Source of the DNA: Ruminiclostridium papyrosolvens C7
GTDB taxonomy: Bacteria; Bacillota; Clostridia; Acetivibrionales; DSM-1351
DNA: 64,000 bases
Assembly (NCBI RefSeq): GCF_000421965.1
Contig: NZ_ATAY01000006.1
Location: 62,001 to 126,000 of the forward strand
Direction: 5' to 3'
The first letter of the stretch is position 1. Every line of letters begins with the position of its first letter. Under the pieces are notes generated by a model. That model worked only from the letters and a program-made list of their open reading frames with translations, was not told where the DNA came from and searched no databases. Made by a program: the position numbers and the translations under genes. Positions 43,263 through 51,968 of the stretch are shown here, piece by piece.

Positions 43263-44286
43263 TGTGTGACAATTAGTAAAAAAATAATGCGGAAAGTGCA
43301 TCCATAGTGTATGTTTAAGTTACCACACAAAAATATACATTAGGAGGATACATTTCCGCATGAACAGCATAACACAAGATATGAAATATCGTCTAGTTAA
43401 ATATTCTCAGAAGTTTGGAGTAACTAAAGCTGCCATTAAGTATAAAACAAATAGACAGTACATTTATCGGTGGCTTAATCGTTATGACGGTACTCTGGAT
43501 TCCTTAGCTGACATGTCCAGAAGGCCTCATAGCCACCCGAACCAGCATACTTCAGAAGAAATAAAGCTCATATCTGATATGAGGAGAAGGAACCCTCATG
43601 AAGGGTTGGTCGTTTTCTGGGTAAAGCTCAGACAACGAGGATGTACCAGATCCATTCCGGGCTTATTCAGGTTCCTTAGAAAAAGCTCACTTATGGCTGT
43701 AAAACCACCTAATCCCAAATATATTCCCAAGCCGTATGAGCAAATGCTTTACCCAGGGCAAAGGGTTCAAATAGATGTAAAGCATGTCCCGACAAGCTGT
43801 ATAGTAGGCGAAATTCAGGGGCAAAAGCTTTATCAATATACTGCACTTGATGAGTTTTCTCGCTTCAGGTATGTTGAAGCCTTTGAGGAAGCTAGCACAT
43901 ACACTTCAATGCTTTTTCTAAGGAATATGATTGCCGCATTTGATTTCAAAGTTGAATGTGTTCAAACAGATAATGGATTTGAATTTACTAATAGATTAAA
44001 TCAACACAAAAACAAACCAACACTATTTGAACTAGAACTTGCCAAGTTTGACATACAGCATAAATTAATCAGGCCATATACACCAAGACATAATGGTAAA
44101 GTAGAGCGAAGCCACCGCAAGGATAATGAGTATTTCTATGCAGTACATAAATTCTATTCTTTTAAGGATTTCAAAAGGCAGCTTTACATACATAATTGGA
44201 AATATAACAGATTTCCTATGCGTCCATTAGGCTGGAAATCGCCTAATGAGACGCTCCATTATTTTTTTACTAATTGTGTAACACAT
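43263..44286 (+). mobile_element. IS481-like insertion sequence with one transposase gene
   Basis: Terminal inverted repeats of about 26 bp share an identical AATTAGTAAAAAAATAATG core on the left and its complement on the right. The outer bases are TGTGT, typical of IS481 ends, and the element is about 1.02 kb. The right repeat overlaps the 3' end of the transposase gene, whose stop codon lies a few bases outside the apparent end. The exact borders and any short target duplication are not certain. Flanking 30-bp direct repeats are too long to be a normal IS481 target duplication. Confidence 0.8.
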
Positions 44287-44292
44287 GTTTGA
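43360..44292 (+). CDS. IS481-family DDE transposase
   Basis: This 310-residue transposase has an N-terminal helix-turn-helix (FGVTKAAIKYKTNRQYIYRWLNRY), a central linker, and the integrase (rve) catalytic core: D in QIDVKHVP, D in CVQTDNGFEF, and the E in HNGKVERSHRKDNEYF. GGAGG lies before the ATG. The gene is on the plus strand, opposite to recD2 and comFC on either side. It is full length and looks intact. The last residues and stop are encoded at or just beyond the right terminal repeat. Confidence 0.93.
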   Translation: MNSITQDMKYRLVKYSQKFGVTKAAIKYKTNRQYIYRWLNRYDGTLDSLADMSRRPHSHPNQHTSEEIKLISDMRRRNPHEGLVVFWVKLRQRGCTRSIPGLFRFLRKSSLMAVKPPNPKYIPKPYEQMLYPGQRVQIDVKHVPTSCIVGEIQGQKLYQYTALDEFSRFRYVEAFEEASTYTSMLFLRNMIAAFDFKVECVQTDNGFEFTNRLNQHKNKPTLFELELAKFDIQHKLIRPYTPRHNGKVERSHRKDNEYFYAVHKFYSFKDFKRQLYIHNWKYNRFPMRPLGWKSPNETLHYFFTNCVTHV

Positions 44293-44302
44293 CAAACCAA
44301 CA

Positions 44303-44332
44303 GCAATTTATTATGTCTCACGGGCTACTATA
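44303..44332 (+). repeat. Right copy of the 30-bp direct repeat flanking the IS element
   Basis: It matches 43220-43249 at 27 of 30 positions. Its right end (minus strand) contains the recD2 stop codon, so this copy directly abuts that gene. Confidence 0.85.
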
Positions 44333-46727
44333 TTTTTAAAAGGTCACACAGCATTGAATTTCTTTCATTAATTTTAACATTTGAAACCATTAATTTTATT
44401 GCCTTCTTTTGTCCTATAATACATGCCATTTTTTTTGCTCTTGTAACAGCTGTATATCCAAGATTTCTGTTCAGCATAACATAGTTTCTCATATGACATA
44501 GTATAATTGCAGCTTCGCACTGGGAGCCCTGCATTTTATGAACTGTCAGGCAATATGCCAGATCTATCTCCTCAAGTTCATTTATATGATAAATTATTAT
44601 AAAATCATCATACTGAACCGCCACCTTCTTTTCAGGTGTGTTTGTATCCTCGTCCTCTGATTCAATTTCTTTGATATTGGATATTTCAATAATCCTCCCA
44701 ATATCGCCGTTAAAAATTCCACAGTTCTCTTCAGCAAAATATCTTCCGGTTTCAGGGTCTCTCTGATAGTGAGGAGTTTCATAATTATTGCTTAGGTGAA
44801 TAACCTTGTCCCCTTCTCTGAAAACACTATTTCCTCTTTTTATTTCCTGTTTATTTGCCGCTTCAGGATTAACCATCTCCTGTATGGCTTTGTTTAATTC
44901 ATATGTCCCGATTTCAGAAGATTTTTGCGGGCAAATTATTTGAATATCGTCTATTGTATGATTATAGGCTGTCATAAGCCTGTTTAATGCTTCCTGAGTC
45001 TTTTTGACAACCCTGAATTTGTCATCCTCTTCAATCACAAAAAAATCCTTGTTTTGATTGATTATTTCCGGCATTTCGCCATTTATAATCCTGTTGGCAT
45101 TTGAAATAATGCCAGAACCGTCTGCCTGACGCTTTATAACATTCAACTTGACTGTAGGTATAACTCCGCTTTTTATCATATCATCAAGCACGTTTCCCGC
45201 ACCTACGGAAGGGAGCTGTTGCGTATCACCAATCATAACTACGGTTGTCCCAGGTGAAATCGCAGTAAATAATGCATGAGCCAGATCTATGCTAAGCATA
45301 CTGCTTTCATCTATTACTATAAGGTCGTAAGGAAGTTCATTGCCTTGTCTGTAAAAAAAACCTTTATTTTCATAGGAAAATTGAAGAAGCCGGTGTATGG
45401 TCATTGCTTCAAAACCCGTTATTTCTGTAAGTCTCTTAGCAGCCTTTCCTGTAGGTGCCGCCAGCATAAAACTCATTTCCTCACGGTTCTCAAAAACTCT
45501 TTGCAGCACATATATCATACATTCTACAGTAGTAGTTTTTCCACTACCTGCAGAACCGGTGAGAATCAGCATGTTTGTTTCAAAAACAGCTCTTACTGAT
45601 TCCTTTTGCATGGCTTCAAGTTCAAAGCCTTTCAGTTCTTCAAATTCCGCTATCAACTTGTCCACATGTACCACGCTAATGTCAGGCTGGCATGTCACTA
45701 TATTTTTAATGGCAAGTGCAGTCTCGTATTCAAGTTTGTGCATTTCCCTTGTATAAACCGCTTCACATCTGTCTTCATTTTCTGTATATGTTATGTTCAC
45801 AAGAAGTCCTGTTTTTATCATCCTCTTGTAGGCTTCGTCCAGTTCATCCTCGTTGATTTTATCAACATTATCACTTAAAGCTTTTGAAGTTGCCTGTAAA
45901 AGCTGTTGTCTGTATAAGTAGCAATGTCCTTCTGTTTCAGCGGTTTCCAAAACACTCTTTAGGGCGGCTTCCATTCTGAATATGGAATGAGAATCAATTC
46001 CAAGTTTTTTTGCAATTTCGTCACAAGTTCTGAATCCAAAGCCTTTAATATTTGTAAACATATATGGGTTCTGTTCAGCAATAGCTATAGATGTTCCTTT
46101 GAAAGTATTGTATATCTTCATAGCCTTAGCTGATGATACCCCGAATTTTTGAAAGAAAATCATAACGTTCTGGTACTCCATGTTTTCCATATAGGAATCG
46201 TGGATAAGCCTCGCTTTATCAGCAGATATACCTTTTATTTTCACCAAAGATAACGGTTCGTTCTTTATAATCTCCAATGTGTTGCTTCCAAAGCCCTCTA
46301 CGAAGCCTGAAGCAGTTTTGTAGCCAACAACCATATTTCTTGCTGTTTTTTCTCCCACGCCCTTGATTATTCCACATGATAGAAAGGTTATTATTCCTTC
46401 ATCCGTAGCAGGTTCAATAAATTCTACAGTATCAGCCTTAAGCTGTTTTTCACCTTTGTATACTCCTACGATACCGACTATTTTACAGGGCAAAACCGCA
46501 CAATGGTAATTCACCTCATAGTATCCTGTTACACTTATTAGATCCTGGGCTTCATGCTCAAATCCGTCCTCGTCAACAATTCTTTCTATATCAAAAGTAT
46601 AAATTTTATAGCCATTGTCTGCATTTTCATATATTTTATAGTCAAACCGGCCAATAATGCTTAGGGTTGTCCCCACGGGGTAACTGTCGAATGACCATCT
46701 TTGCTGTTGAAATTGTCCTGATGCCAC
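44328..46727 (-). CDS. recD2: RecD2-type 5'-3' DNA helicase
   Basis: This is a superfamily 1B helicase of about 799 residues without RecB/RecC partners. Features in order are an N-terminal OB-like region, helix-hairpin-helix repeats (GIIKGVGEKTARNMV, VKIKGISADKARLI, IKGFGFRTCDEIAKKLG), Walker A GSAGSGKTT, VIDESSML, and the C-terminal motif YTAVTRAKKMACIIG. GTG 46727 is preferred because GGAGGTTACC lies just before it; the upstream ATG (46784) has only a weak site. RecD2 aids DNA repair and replication. Its stop codon sits at the edge of the repeat that flanks the IS. Confidence 0.93.
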   Translation of the reverse strand: MASGQFQQQRWSFDSYPVGTTLSIIGRFDYKIYENADNGYKIYTFDIERIVDEDGFEHEAQDLISVTGYYEVNYHCAVLPCKIVGIVGVYKGEKQLKADTVEFIEPATDEGIITFLSCGIIKGVGEKTARNMVVGYKTASGFVEGFGSNTLEIIKNEPLSLVKIKGISADKARLIHDSYMENMEYQNVMIFFQKFGVSSAKAMKIYNTFKGTSIAIAEQNPYMFTNIKGFGFRTCDEIAKKLGIDSHSIFRMEAALKSVLETAETEGHCYLYRQQLLQATSKALSDNVDKINEDELDEAYKRMIKTGLLVNITYTENEDRCEAVYTREMHKLEYETALAIKNIVTCQPDISVVHVDKLIAEFEELKGFELEAMQKESVRAVFETNMLILTGSAGSGKTTTVECMIYVLQRVFENREEMSFMLAAPTGKAAKRLTEITGFEAMTIHRLLQFSYENKGFFYRQGNELPYDLIVIDESSMLSIDLAHALFTAISPGTTVVMIGDTQQLPSVGAGNVLDDMIKSGVIPTVKLNVIKRQADGSGIISNANRIINGEMPEIINQNKDFFVIEEDDKFRVVKKTQEALNRLMTAYNHTIDDIQIICPQKSSEIGTYELNKAIQEMVNPEAANKQEIKRGNSVFREGDKVIHLSNNYETPHYQRDPETGRYFAEENCGIFNGDIGRIIEISNIKEIESEDEDTNTPEKKVAVQYDDFIIIYHINELEEIDLAYCLTVHKMQGSQCEAAIILCHMRNYVMLNRNLGYTAVTRAKKMACIIGQKKAIKLMVSNVKINERNSMLCDLLKI

Positions 46728-46845
46728 GGTAACCTCCAAAACTGTAAAATAAGTGCTTGTCCCTTTTACTTTTATTCGTAACATATATATCTTAACCTAT
46801 TTTGTATACTGCTACAAGAAGGATACTTTGGTGTTATTTCTATTT

Positions 46846-47184
46846 TCATTTATAAAAAATACTTTCCCTTTCATCAAAGCTGCACACTTCAACCAGAGGG
46901 TACTGTTTTTCAAGCCTTTTAAGTATTTTATAAGTTTGATCTTTTGACTTCATATCTATAACAATAAAACTTCCGTTTATAGCGATATTTCTTACAAATT
47001 TACTCATCATGGCTTCGCGGACTATTCTTTCAATGTTTTCCTCCTGATCATTAACCAAGAGAACAAGGTTTGCTTTTTCAACATAATACTTTTTGTTTTC
47101 CAACAATCTGAAAATACTTTTAAATAAGCTGATGATACCATAAATAGAAAATAGCCCCAGAACTATGTAGCTGAAATCTGTCAT
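46846..47184 (-). CDS. Small membrane-anchored hypothetical protein
   Basis: This 112-residue protein has one N-terminal transmembrane helix (FSYIVLGLFSIYGIISLFKSIF) and a soluble remainder with alternating strands and helices (ANLVLLVNDQEENIERIVREAM; SFIVIDMKSKDQTYKILKRLE), a pattern resembling a small ferredoxin-like or glycosyltransferase-A-like fragment. I do not recognise the family. ATG 47184 follows AGGAGGAG. It lies between metK and recD2 with gaps of about 150 and 120 bases, so it is probably a separate unit. Confidence 0.75.
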   Translation of the reverse strand: MTDFSYIVLGLFSIYGIISLFKSIFRLLENKKYYVEKANLVLLVNDQEENIERIVREAMMSKFVRNIAINGSFIVIDMKSKDQTYKILKRLEKQYPLVEVCSFDERESIFYK

Positions 47185-47253
47185 AAACTCCTCCTGTAAC
47201 ATTCCTCGTACCATATTTTATGATACATCGGTATGTTTTGTTACAAAGAGGCA

Positions 47254-47314
47254 ATTTAAAAAAGGATACAATTTCTCAGCCGCTTAACTACAGCCGTTAA
47301 ATTGTACCCCTTTT
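47254..47314 (-). terminator. Terminator of metK
   Basis: AAAAGGATACAATTT (47260-47274) pairs with AAATTGTACCCCTTTT (47299-47314) with two mismatches, and T residues follow on the minus strand. It begins 23 bases after the metK stop. Confidence 0.8.
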
Positions 47315-47336
47315 ATGTTATTTAAAAATATAATTC

Positions 47337-48527
47337 TTATAATCCTGCTTCTTTTCTTAATGCATCAGCTACATCGGTCTTTTCCCATGAAAATTCTGCA
47401 TCTTCTCTTCCGAAATGACCGTATGCTGCTGTTTTTCTGTAAATTGGCCTTCTTAAATCCAGTTTGCTTATGATAGCAGCTGGCCTTAAGTCGAAGTGTT
47501 TGTTTACTAATTCTGAAATCTTTTCCTCAGATATAACAGCTGTTCCAAAGGTATCAACAAGTACTGATACAGGCTTAGCAACACCAATGGCATATGCCAG
47601 TTGAACTTCGCATTTGCGAGCTATCCCTGCTGCTACGATGTTTTTAGCTACATATCTTGCAGCATAAGCGGCGGAACGGTCAACCTTTGTGGGGTCTTTT
47701 CCTGAAAAAGCACCACCCCCGTGTCTAGCATAACCTCCGTAAGTATCAACTATGATTTTTCTTCCAGTAAGTCCGGAATCCCCTTGTGGTCCTCCAACTA
47801 CAAATCTTCCTGTAGGATTAATGAAGTATTTTGTTCCCTCATCCAGCAATTCTTTAGGAATTACAGGAATAATTACATGTTCCATAATATCTTTTTCTAT
47901 AGTATCATGGTCAACGTCTGCTCCATGCTGTGTGGATATAACTACAGTATCAACTCTAACAGGCTTGTCCCCATCATACTCAATAGTAACCTGTGATTTA
48001 CCGTCAGGTCTTAAATACTTTACTAACCCATTCTTCCTTACTTCGCTTAGTTTCAAAGTAAGCTTGTGAGCCAACATTATAGGCATTGGCATCAACTCGG
48101 GCGTTTCATCGCATGCGAAACCAAACATCATTCCCTGGTCGCCTGCTCCTATAGCCTGAATCTGCTCTTCGCTCATTTCACCTACTTTTGCTTCAAGGGC
48201 CTTGTCAACACCCATAGCAATATCCGATGACTGTTCATCTATAGAAGTCATTACAGCACATGTGTCACAATCAAATCCATATTTTGCTCTATCATATCCT
48301 ATATCCCTGATAGTATTTCTTACTACCTTGGGGATATCAACATAACAGTTGGTTGTGATTTCTCCCATTACTAATACCATACCGGTTGTAACTGCTGTTT
48401 CACATGCAACTCTTGCTTGAGGGTCCTTTTCATAAATTGCATCCAATACTGCATCAGATATCTGATCGCAGATTTTGTCGGGATGCCCCTCTGTTACTGA
48501 TTCAGAAGTAAAAAGCCTTTTTGTCAT
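47337..48527 (-). CDS. metK: S-adenosylmethionine synthetase
   Basis: MetK makes S-adenosylmethionine from methionine and ATP. The 396 residues show the N-terminal [20 protein letters not shown], the [12 protein letters not shown] loop, the P-loop-like [21 protein letters not shown], and the usual C-terminus. A SAM-I riboswitch with intrinsic terminator lies in the leader, so expression falls when SAM is abundant. It probably forms a single-gene transcript. Confidence 0.98.
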   Translation of the reverse strand: MTKRLFTSESVTEGHPDKICDQISDAVLDAIYEKDPQARVACETAVTTGMVLVMGEITTNCYVDIPKVVRNTIRDIGYDRAKYGFDCDTCAVMTSIDEQSSDIAMGVDKALEAKVGEMSEEQIQAIGAGDQGMMFGFACDETPELMPMPIMLAHKLTLKLSEVRKNGLVKYLRPDGKSQVTIEYDGDKPVRVDTVVISTQHGADVDHDTIEKDIMEHVIIPVIPKELLDEGTKYFINPTGRFVVGGPQGDSGLTGRKIIVDTYGGYARHGGGAFSGKDPTKVDRSAAYAARYVAKNIVAAGIARKCEVQLAYAIGVAKPVSVLVDTFGTAVISEEKISELVNKHFDLRPAAIISKLDLRRPIYRKTAAYGHFGREDAEFSWEKTDVADALRKEAGL

Positions 48528-48581
48528 ACAATACTACCTCCCCTATTTAATATAAATTAATTTAGAGATTTTTTTATAAAA

Positions 48582-48730
48582 TAAAAAAACCTCTTTCGAG
48601 GTTTGTCATGTTTTATATCAATAACACCCCTCATCTTCCAGGCAAAGCCCCGGAGGAATTGGCACCATGCAAAATTATGCTGGTTGCCGGGTTTCATCGG
48701 GCCCATTCCCTCCACCTCTCTTGATAAGGA
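48582..48730 (-). promoter_or_regulatory. SAM-I riboswitch (S-box) with terminator, controlling metK
   Basis: On the minus strand the conserved start CTTATCAAGAGAGGTGGAGG is followed by GGGCCCGATGAAACCCGGCA, GGTGCCAATTCC, and the closing helices, as in S-box leaders. The intrinsic terminator AACCTC-TTTC-GAGGTT (48588-48603 plus strand) has a T run, and it lies 55 bases before metK. SAM binding would allow the terminator to form. Confidence 0.96.
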
Positions 48731-48752
48731 TTAAATATTTACTTTTAAGTTT

Positions 48753-48781
48753 ATTTAACCATAAATGGGTCTATTAGTCAA
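48753..48781 (-). promoter_or_regulatory. Promoter of the metK riboswitch transcript
   Basis: TTGACT (48776-48781) and TTAAAT (48753-48758) are 17 bases apart on the minus strand. They are placed about 22 bases before the first conserved riboswitch base. Confidence 0.7.
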
Positions 48782-48797
48782 TAGAAGTTAATTACTA

Positions 48798-49190
48798 TTA
48801 TTCATTTAATTTACTGTTAGCCCTTGCTATAAACTTTTGAGCGTTTATTATGAACCTCTCGTGCTGTCCCTCTCCTATTTTGGCCTTTCCGTCAAAAGCC
48901 TCCACTGTAAATACCAGCCTTTTTCCATCAATTTCAGCAAGCTCTGCCCTTGCAGTTACATTCATTCCCACTGGGGTTGCTGCTATATGTTTTATATTTA
49001 TCATAGTTCCCACTGTTGAGCTGTCTTCATCAATATAATTCTGTACAGCCAATGAAGCCGCCTTTTCCATCAATGCGATCATGGCAGGCGTTGCAAAAAC
49101 ATCAAGACTGCCGCTCCCCATAGTTTTTGCAGTATTAGCCTCCGAAACAAGTACCTGTGCACTTCCTGTTATCCCAACCTCTAGTTCCAT
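48798..49190 (-). CDS. FlK-type hotdog-fold thioesterase
   Basis: This 130-residue single-domain thioesterase resembles the fluoroacetyl-CoA thioesterase FlK family. The spacing T34 ... E42 ... H69 corresponds to FlK's Thr42/Glu50/His76. The family fold is suggested by VFATPAMIALMEKAA and INIKHIAATPVGM. Despite the family name the natural substrate is unlikely to be fluoroacetyl-CoA in this organism; a general acyl-CoA role is more probable. ATG 49190 follows GGAGGATATTATTCAC with slightly long spacing; the longer frame enters the ftsH terminator region. Confidence 0.88.
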   Translation of the reverse strand: MELEVGITGSAQVLVSEANTAKTMGSGSLDVFATPAMIALMEKAASLAVQNYIDEDSSTVGTMINIKHIAATPVGMNVTARAELAEIDGKRLVFTVEAFDGKAKIGEGQHERFIINAQKFIARANSKLNE

Positions 49191-49229
49191 GTGAATAATA
49201 TCCTCCAATGTGAAAATAAGTATAATTAA

Positions 49230-49258
49230 GGGGCTTGCCCATTGTAAAGGCAACCCCC
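49230..49258 (-). terminator. Possible terminator of ftsH
   Basis: GGGGCTTGCC (49230-49239) pairs with GGCAACCCCC (49249-49258) with a mismatch. It starts about 22 bases after the ftsH stop, but the minus-strand tail is only moderately T-rich. Confidence 0.55.
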
Positions 49259-49280
49259 CAAATATTTAAAACTATTAAAG

Positions 49281-51140
49281 TTAACCTTCCAACTGAGGTG
49301 TTTGTGAAGAACCCTCCAGTACGACACTTTCGAATATCTCTTCAAACTCTGCACCTTCGACTTTTTCCTTCTCAAGAAGTACTTCGGCAAGTCTATTGAG
49401 TCTTGCGATATTTTCTTTTAACAGGGATACGGTTCTTTCATATGCACTGTCAATGATACTTTTAACTTCATTGTCAATTATTGCTGCAACCTCATCACTG
49501 TAGTTTCTAGCCTGAGCAAGATCCCTTCCAATGAAAACTTCATCATTCTCATTTCCGAAAATCATATTGCCAAGTTTTTCACTCATACCGTACTTAGTAA
49601 CCATGTTTCTTGCAATCTGATTAACTTTTTTAAGGTCGCTTGATGCTCCGGTACTAACTTCATCCATTATTATTTCTTCAGCTGCTCTTCCACCAAGTGC
49701 AATAATTATTTCTTCGATCAGCTGTGACTTGGTATGATAGCTCTTATCTTCCTGGGGTCTACTTGCGGTATATCCGCCTGCCATTCCTGCCGGTATGATT
49801 GATACCCTATCAACCTTCTGGCTTGAGGATACAAGCTTTATTGCAATAGCATGACCTGCTTCGTGAAATGCTGTAACTTTCTTATCATGCTCGCTCATAA
49901 CACGGCTCTTCTTTTCAGGTCCCATCATTACTTTAAATGCAGCTTCTTTTATCTCTTCGTTGCCTATCTTTTTCTTATTTGCTCTGGCAGTAAGCAAAGC
50001 AGCTTCGTTCAAAAGGTTCTCAATATCTGCTCCCGTAAAGCCCGGAGTGATTCTTGCAAGATCGTCCAGCTTTACATCATCTGCTAATGGCTTTCCTCTT
50101 GAATGAACCTTTAATATCTGCTCTCTACCCTTTATATCTGGCAAACCAACAACAACACGTCTGTCGAAACGACCCGGTCTTAGCAACGCAGGGTCTAAAA
50201 TATCAGGTCTGTTTGTTGCGGCCAGTATAATAACTCCCTCATTTATACCAAAACCATCCATTTCAACAAGAAGCTGATTCAGGGTCTGTTCTCTTTCATC
50301 ATGGCCTCCGCCTAATCCGGCGCCTCTGTGGCGTCCTACGGCATCTATTTCATCTATGAATACAATACATGGTGCATTCTTTTTTGCCTGTTCAAAAAGA
50401 TCACGTACACGGGATGCACCAACACCGACAAACATTTCAACAAAGTCTGAACCACTGATGCTGAAGAATGGTACTCCGGCTTCACCTGATACAGCTTTTG
50501 CCAAGAGTGTTTTACCTGTTCCGGGAGGTCCCACAAGGAGTACACCCTTTGGTATTCTGGCACCCAGTTCAACAAACTTCTTTGGTGCTTTCAAGAACTC
50601 AACTATTTCTGCCAGTTCCTCTTTTTCTTCATCTGCGCCGGCTACATTCTCGAATGTAACCTTTTTCTTATCGTCAACAGTCATTTTTGCACGGCTTTTT
50701 CCAAAGGACATAACCCTGTTGCCCCCGCCTCCGCCTTGAGACTGCTGGATGAAAAAGAACCATATCAGAATTAGTATTATTACAAGACCCACAGTCGGCA
50801 GCATAGACACCCACCATGGTGGCTGAGGCGGCTGTGTTACATGAAAATCTTCAATAAGGTTACTATCCAATGCAGCTGTAAATCTATCAGATGCAGATGT
50901 TACATCCGGAGGGACAATAACTACAAATTTGGTCCTGTTATTTTCCTTTGGCTTCTTCAATTCAATTGTAGCCGTATCTGTTTGTAAACCTATACTCTTT
51001 ACATTCCCGGCCTTCATTTCCGTTAATAATTGAGAATAACTCATTTTAGGTGGATTATCAGTAGCAGTAAAAAAGGTTATTATAACCAAAATAAGTATAA
51101 AAATAATTATATAAAAACTGATACCCTTAAAATATTTCAA
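49281..51140 (-). CDS. ftsH: ATP-dependent zinc metalloprotease FtsH
   Basis: FtsH is a membrane-bound AAA+ protease that degrades damaged membrane and some cytosolic proteins. The 619 residues have two N-terminal spans ([19 protein letters not shown] and [15 protein letters not shown]), Walker [15 protein letters not shown], Walker [15 protein letters not shown], and the zinc motif HEAGH. The start is TTG, with GGAGGGAG upstream. A hairpin in the leader (51176-51183 with 51211-51218, 8 bp) and no clear promoter occupy the 250-base gap to hpt; nothing else was seen there. Confidence 0.97.
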   Translation of the reverse strand: MKYFKGISFYIIIFILILVIITFFTATDNPPKMSYSQLLTEMKAGNVKSIGLQTDTATIELKKPKENNRTKFVVIVPPDVTSASDRFTAALDSNLIEDFHVTQPPQPPWWVSMLPTVGLVIILILIWFFFIQQSQGGGGGNRVMSFGKSRAKMTVDDKKKVTFENVAGADEEKEELAEIVEFLKAPKKFVELGARIPKGVLLVGPPGTGKTLLAKAVSGEAGVPFFSISGSDFVEMFVGVGASRVRDLFEQAKKNAPCIVFIDEIDAVGRHRGAGLGGGHDEREQTLNQLLVEMDGFGINEGVIILAATNRPDILDPALLRPGRFDRRVVVGLPDIKGREQILKVHSRGKPLADDVKLDDLARITPGFTGADIENLLNEAALLTARANKKKIGNEEIKEAAFKVMMGPEKKSRVMSEHDKKVTAFHEAGHAIAIKLVSSSQKVDRVSIIPAGMAGGYTASRPQEDKSYHTKSQLIEEIIIALGGRAAEEIIMDEVSTGASSDLKKVNQIARNMVTKYGMSEKLGNMIFGNENDEVFIGRDLAQARNYSDEVAAIIDNEVKSIIDSAYERTVSLLKENIARLNRLAEVLLEKEKVEGAEFEEIFESVVLEGSSQTPQLEG

Positions 51141-51392
51141 ATATCTCCCTCCTTAATTAGACCCAGGTATCAAATATAACTCAAAGGCCTTTTTGCTTCA
51201 TTTTGCACACTGAGTTATTATTTAAATTTTAGTCCAAACACCCCAAAAAACGCGGCTGCAATTCCTGGATATATTGCAAAAACAACACTATTGCTTTATT
51301 CTATTAGCTTATTATTCCAATTTGTACAGTATATATTATATTAGCATATACACATATAAAACACAATAAACACCATTATCAGTAATAAATTT

Positions 51393-51932
51393 TTATTTTT
51401 TTGTGTACACTTCCCTTTTCAATACGCACACTTCAGCTATATTTCTGTATTTACCCGCATAATCAAGTCCGTAACCAATAACAAACTCATCAGGTATTTC
51501 AATTCCTTTATAGTCAACCTTGAGGTCAACCTTTCTTCTTGATGGCTTATCAAGTGCCGCACACACCTTTACACTCAGTGGCCCTCTTGTTTTGAGAAGT
51601 TCTACCAGGTGGTTAAGTGTAAGGCCTGTATCTATAATATCCTCAACTATCAATACATGCTTGCCGGTAATATTTGTATCAACATCCTTTATTATTTTTA
51701 CAACTCCTGATGATTTTGAGGAATTACCGTAACTTGACACCGACATAAAGTCCAAGTCAACAGGAATGGTTATCTTTCTGGCTAAGTCTGCAAGGAAAAT
51801 AAATCCTCCTTTAAGAACCCCAATAATAACTAGCTCCTGTCCTTCGTAGTCTTTCGAAATTCTGGCACCAAGTTCTTCAACCTGTTTGTCCAACTGTTCC
51901 TTTGAAATCAATACTCTCTCTACTACGTCCAT
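51393..51932 (-). CDS. hpt: Hypoxanthine phosphoribosyltransferase
   Basis: Hpt salvages hypoxanthine (and usually guanine) to IMP or GMP with PRPP. The 179 residues carry the PRPP loop HVLIVEDIIDTGLTL, the SYGNSSKSSG segment, and a typical C-terminus. GGGGGATTAGC precedes the ATG. It is preceded by tilS, and the order tilS-hpt-ftsH is a well-known Firmicutes arrangement. Confidence 0.95.
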   Translation of the reverse strand: MDVVERVLISKEQLDKQVEELGARISKDYEGQELVIIGVLKGGFIFLADLARKITIPVDLDFMSVSSYGNSSKSSGVVKIIKDVDTNITGKHVLIVEDIIDTGLTLNHLVELLKTRGPLSVKVCAALDKPSRRKVDLKVDYKGIEIPDEFVIGYGLDYAGKYRNIAEVCVLKREVYTKK

Positions 51933-51968
51933 TTAATGCTAATCCCCCTTGATATAAGCAAATCTTTT

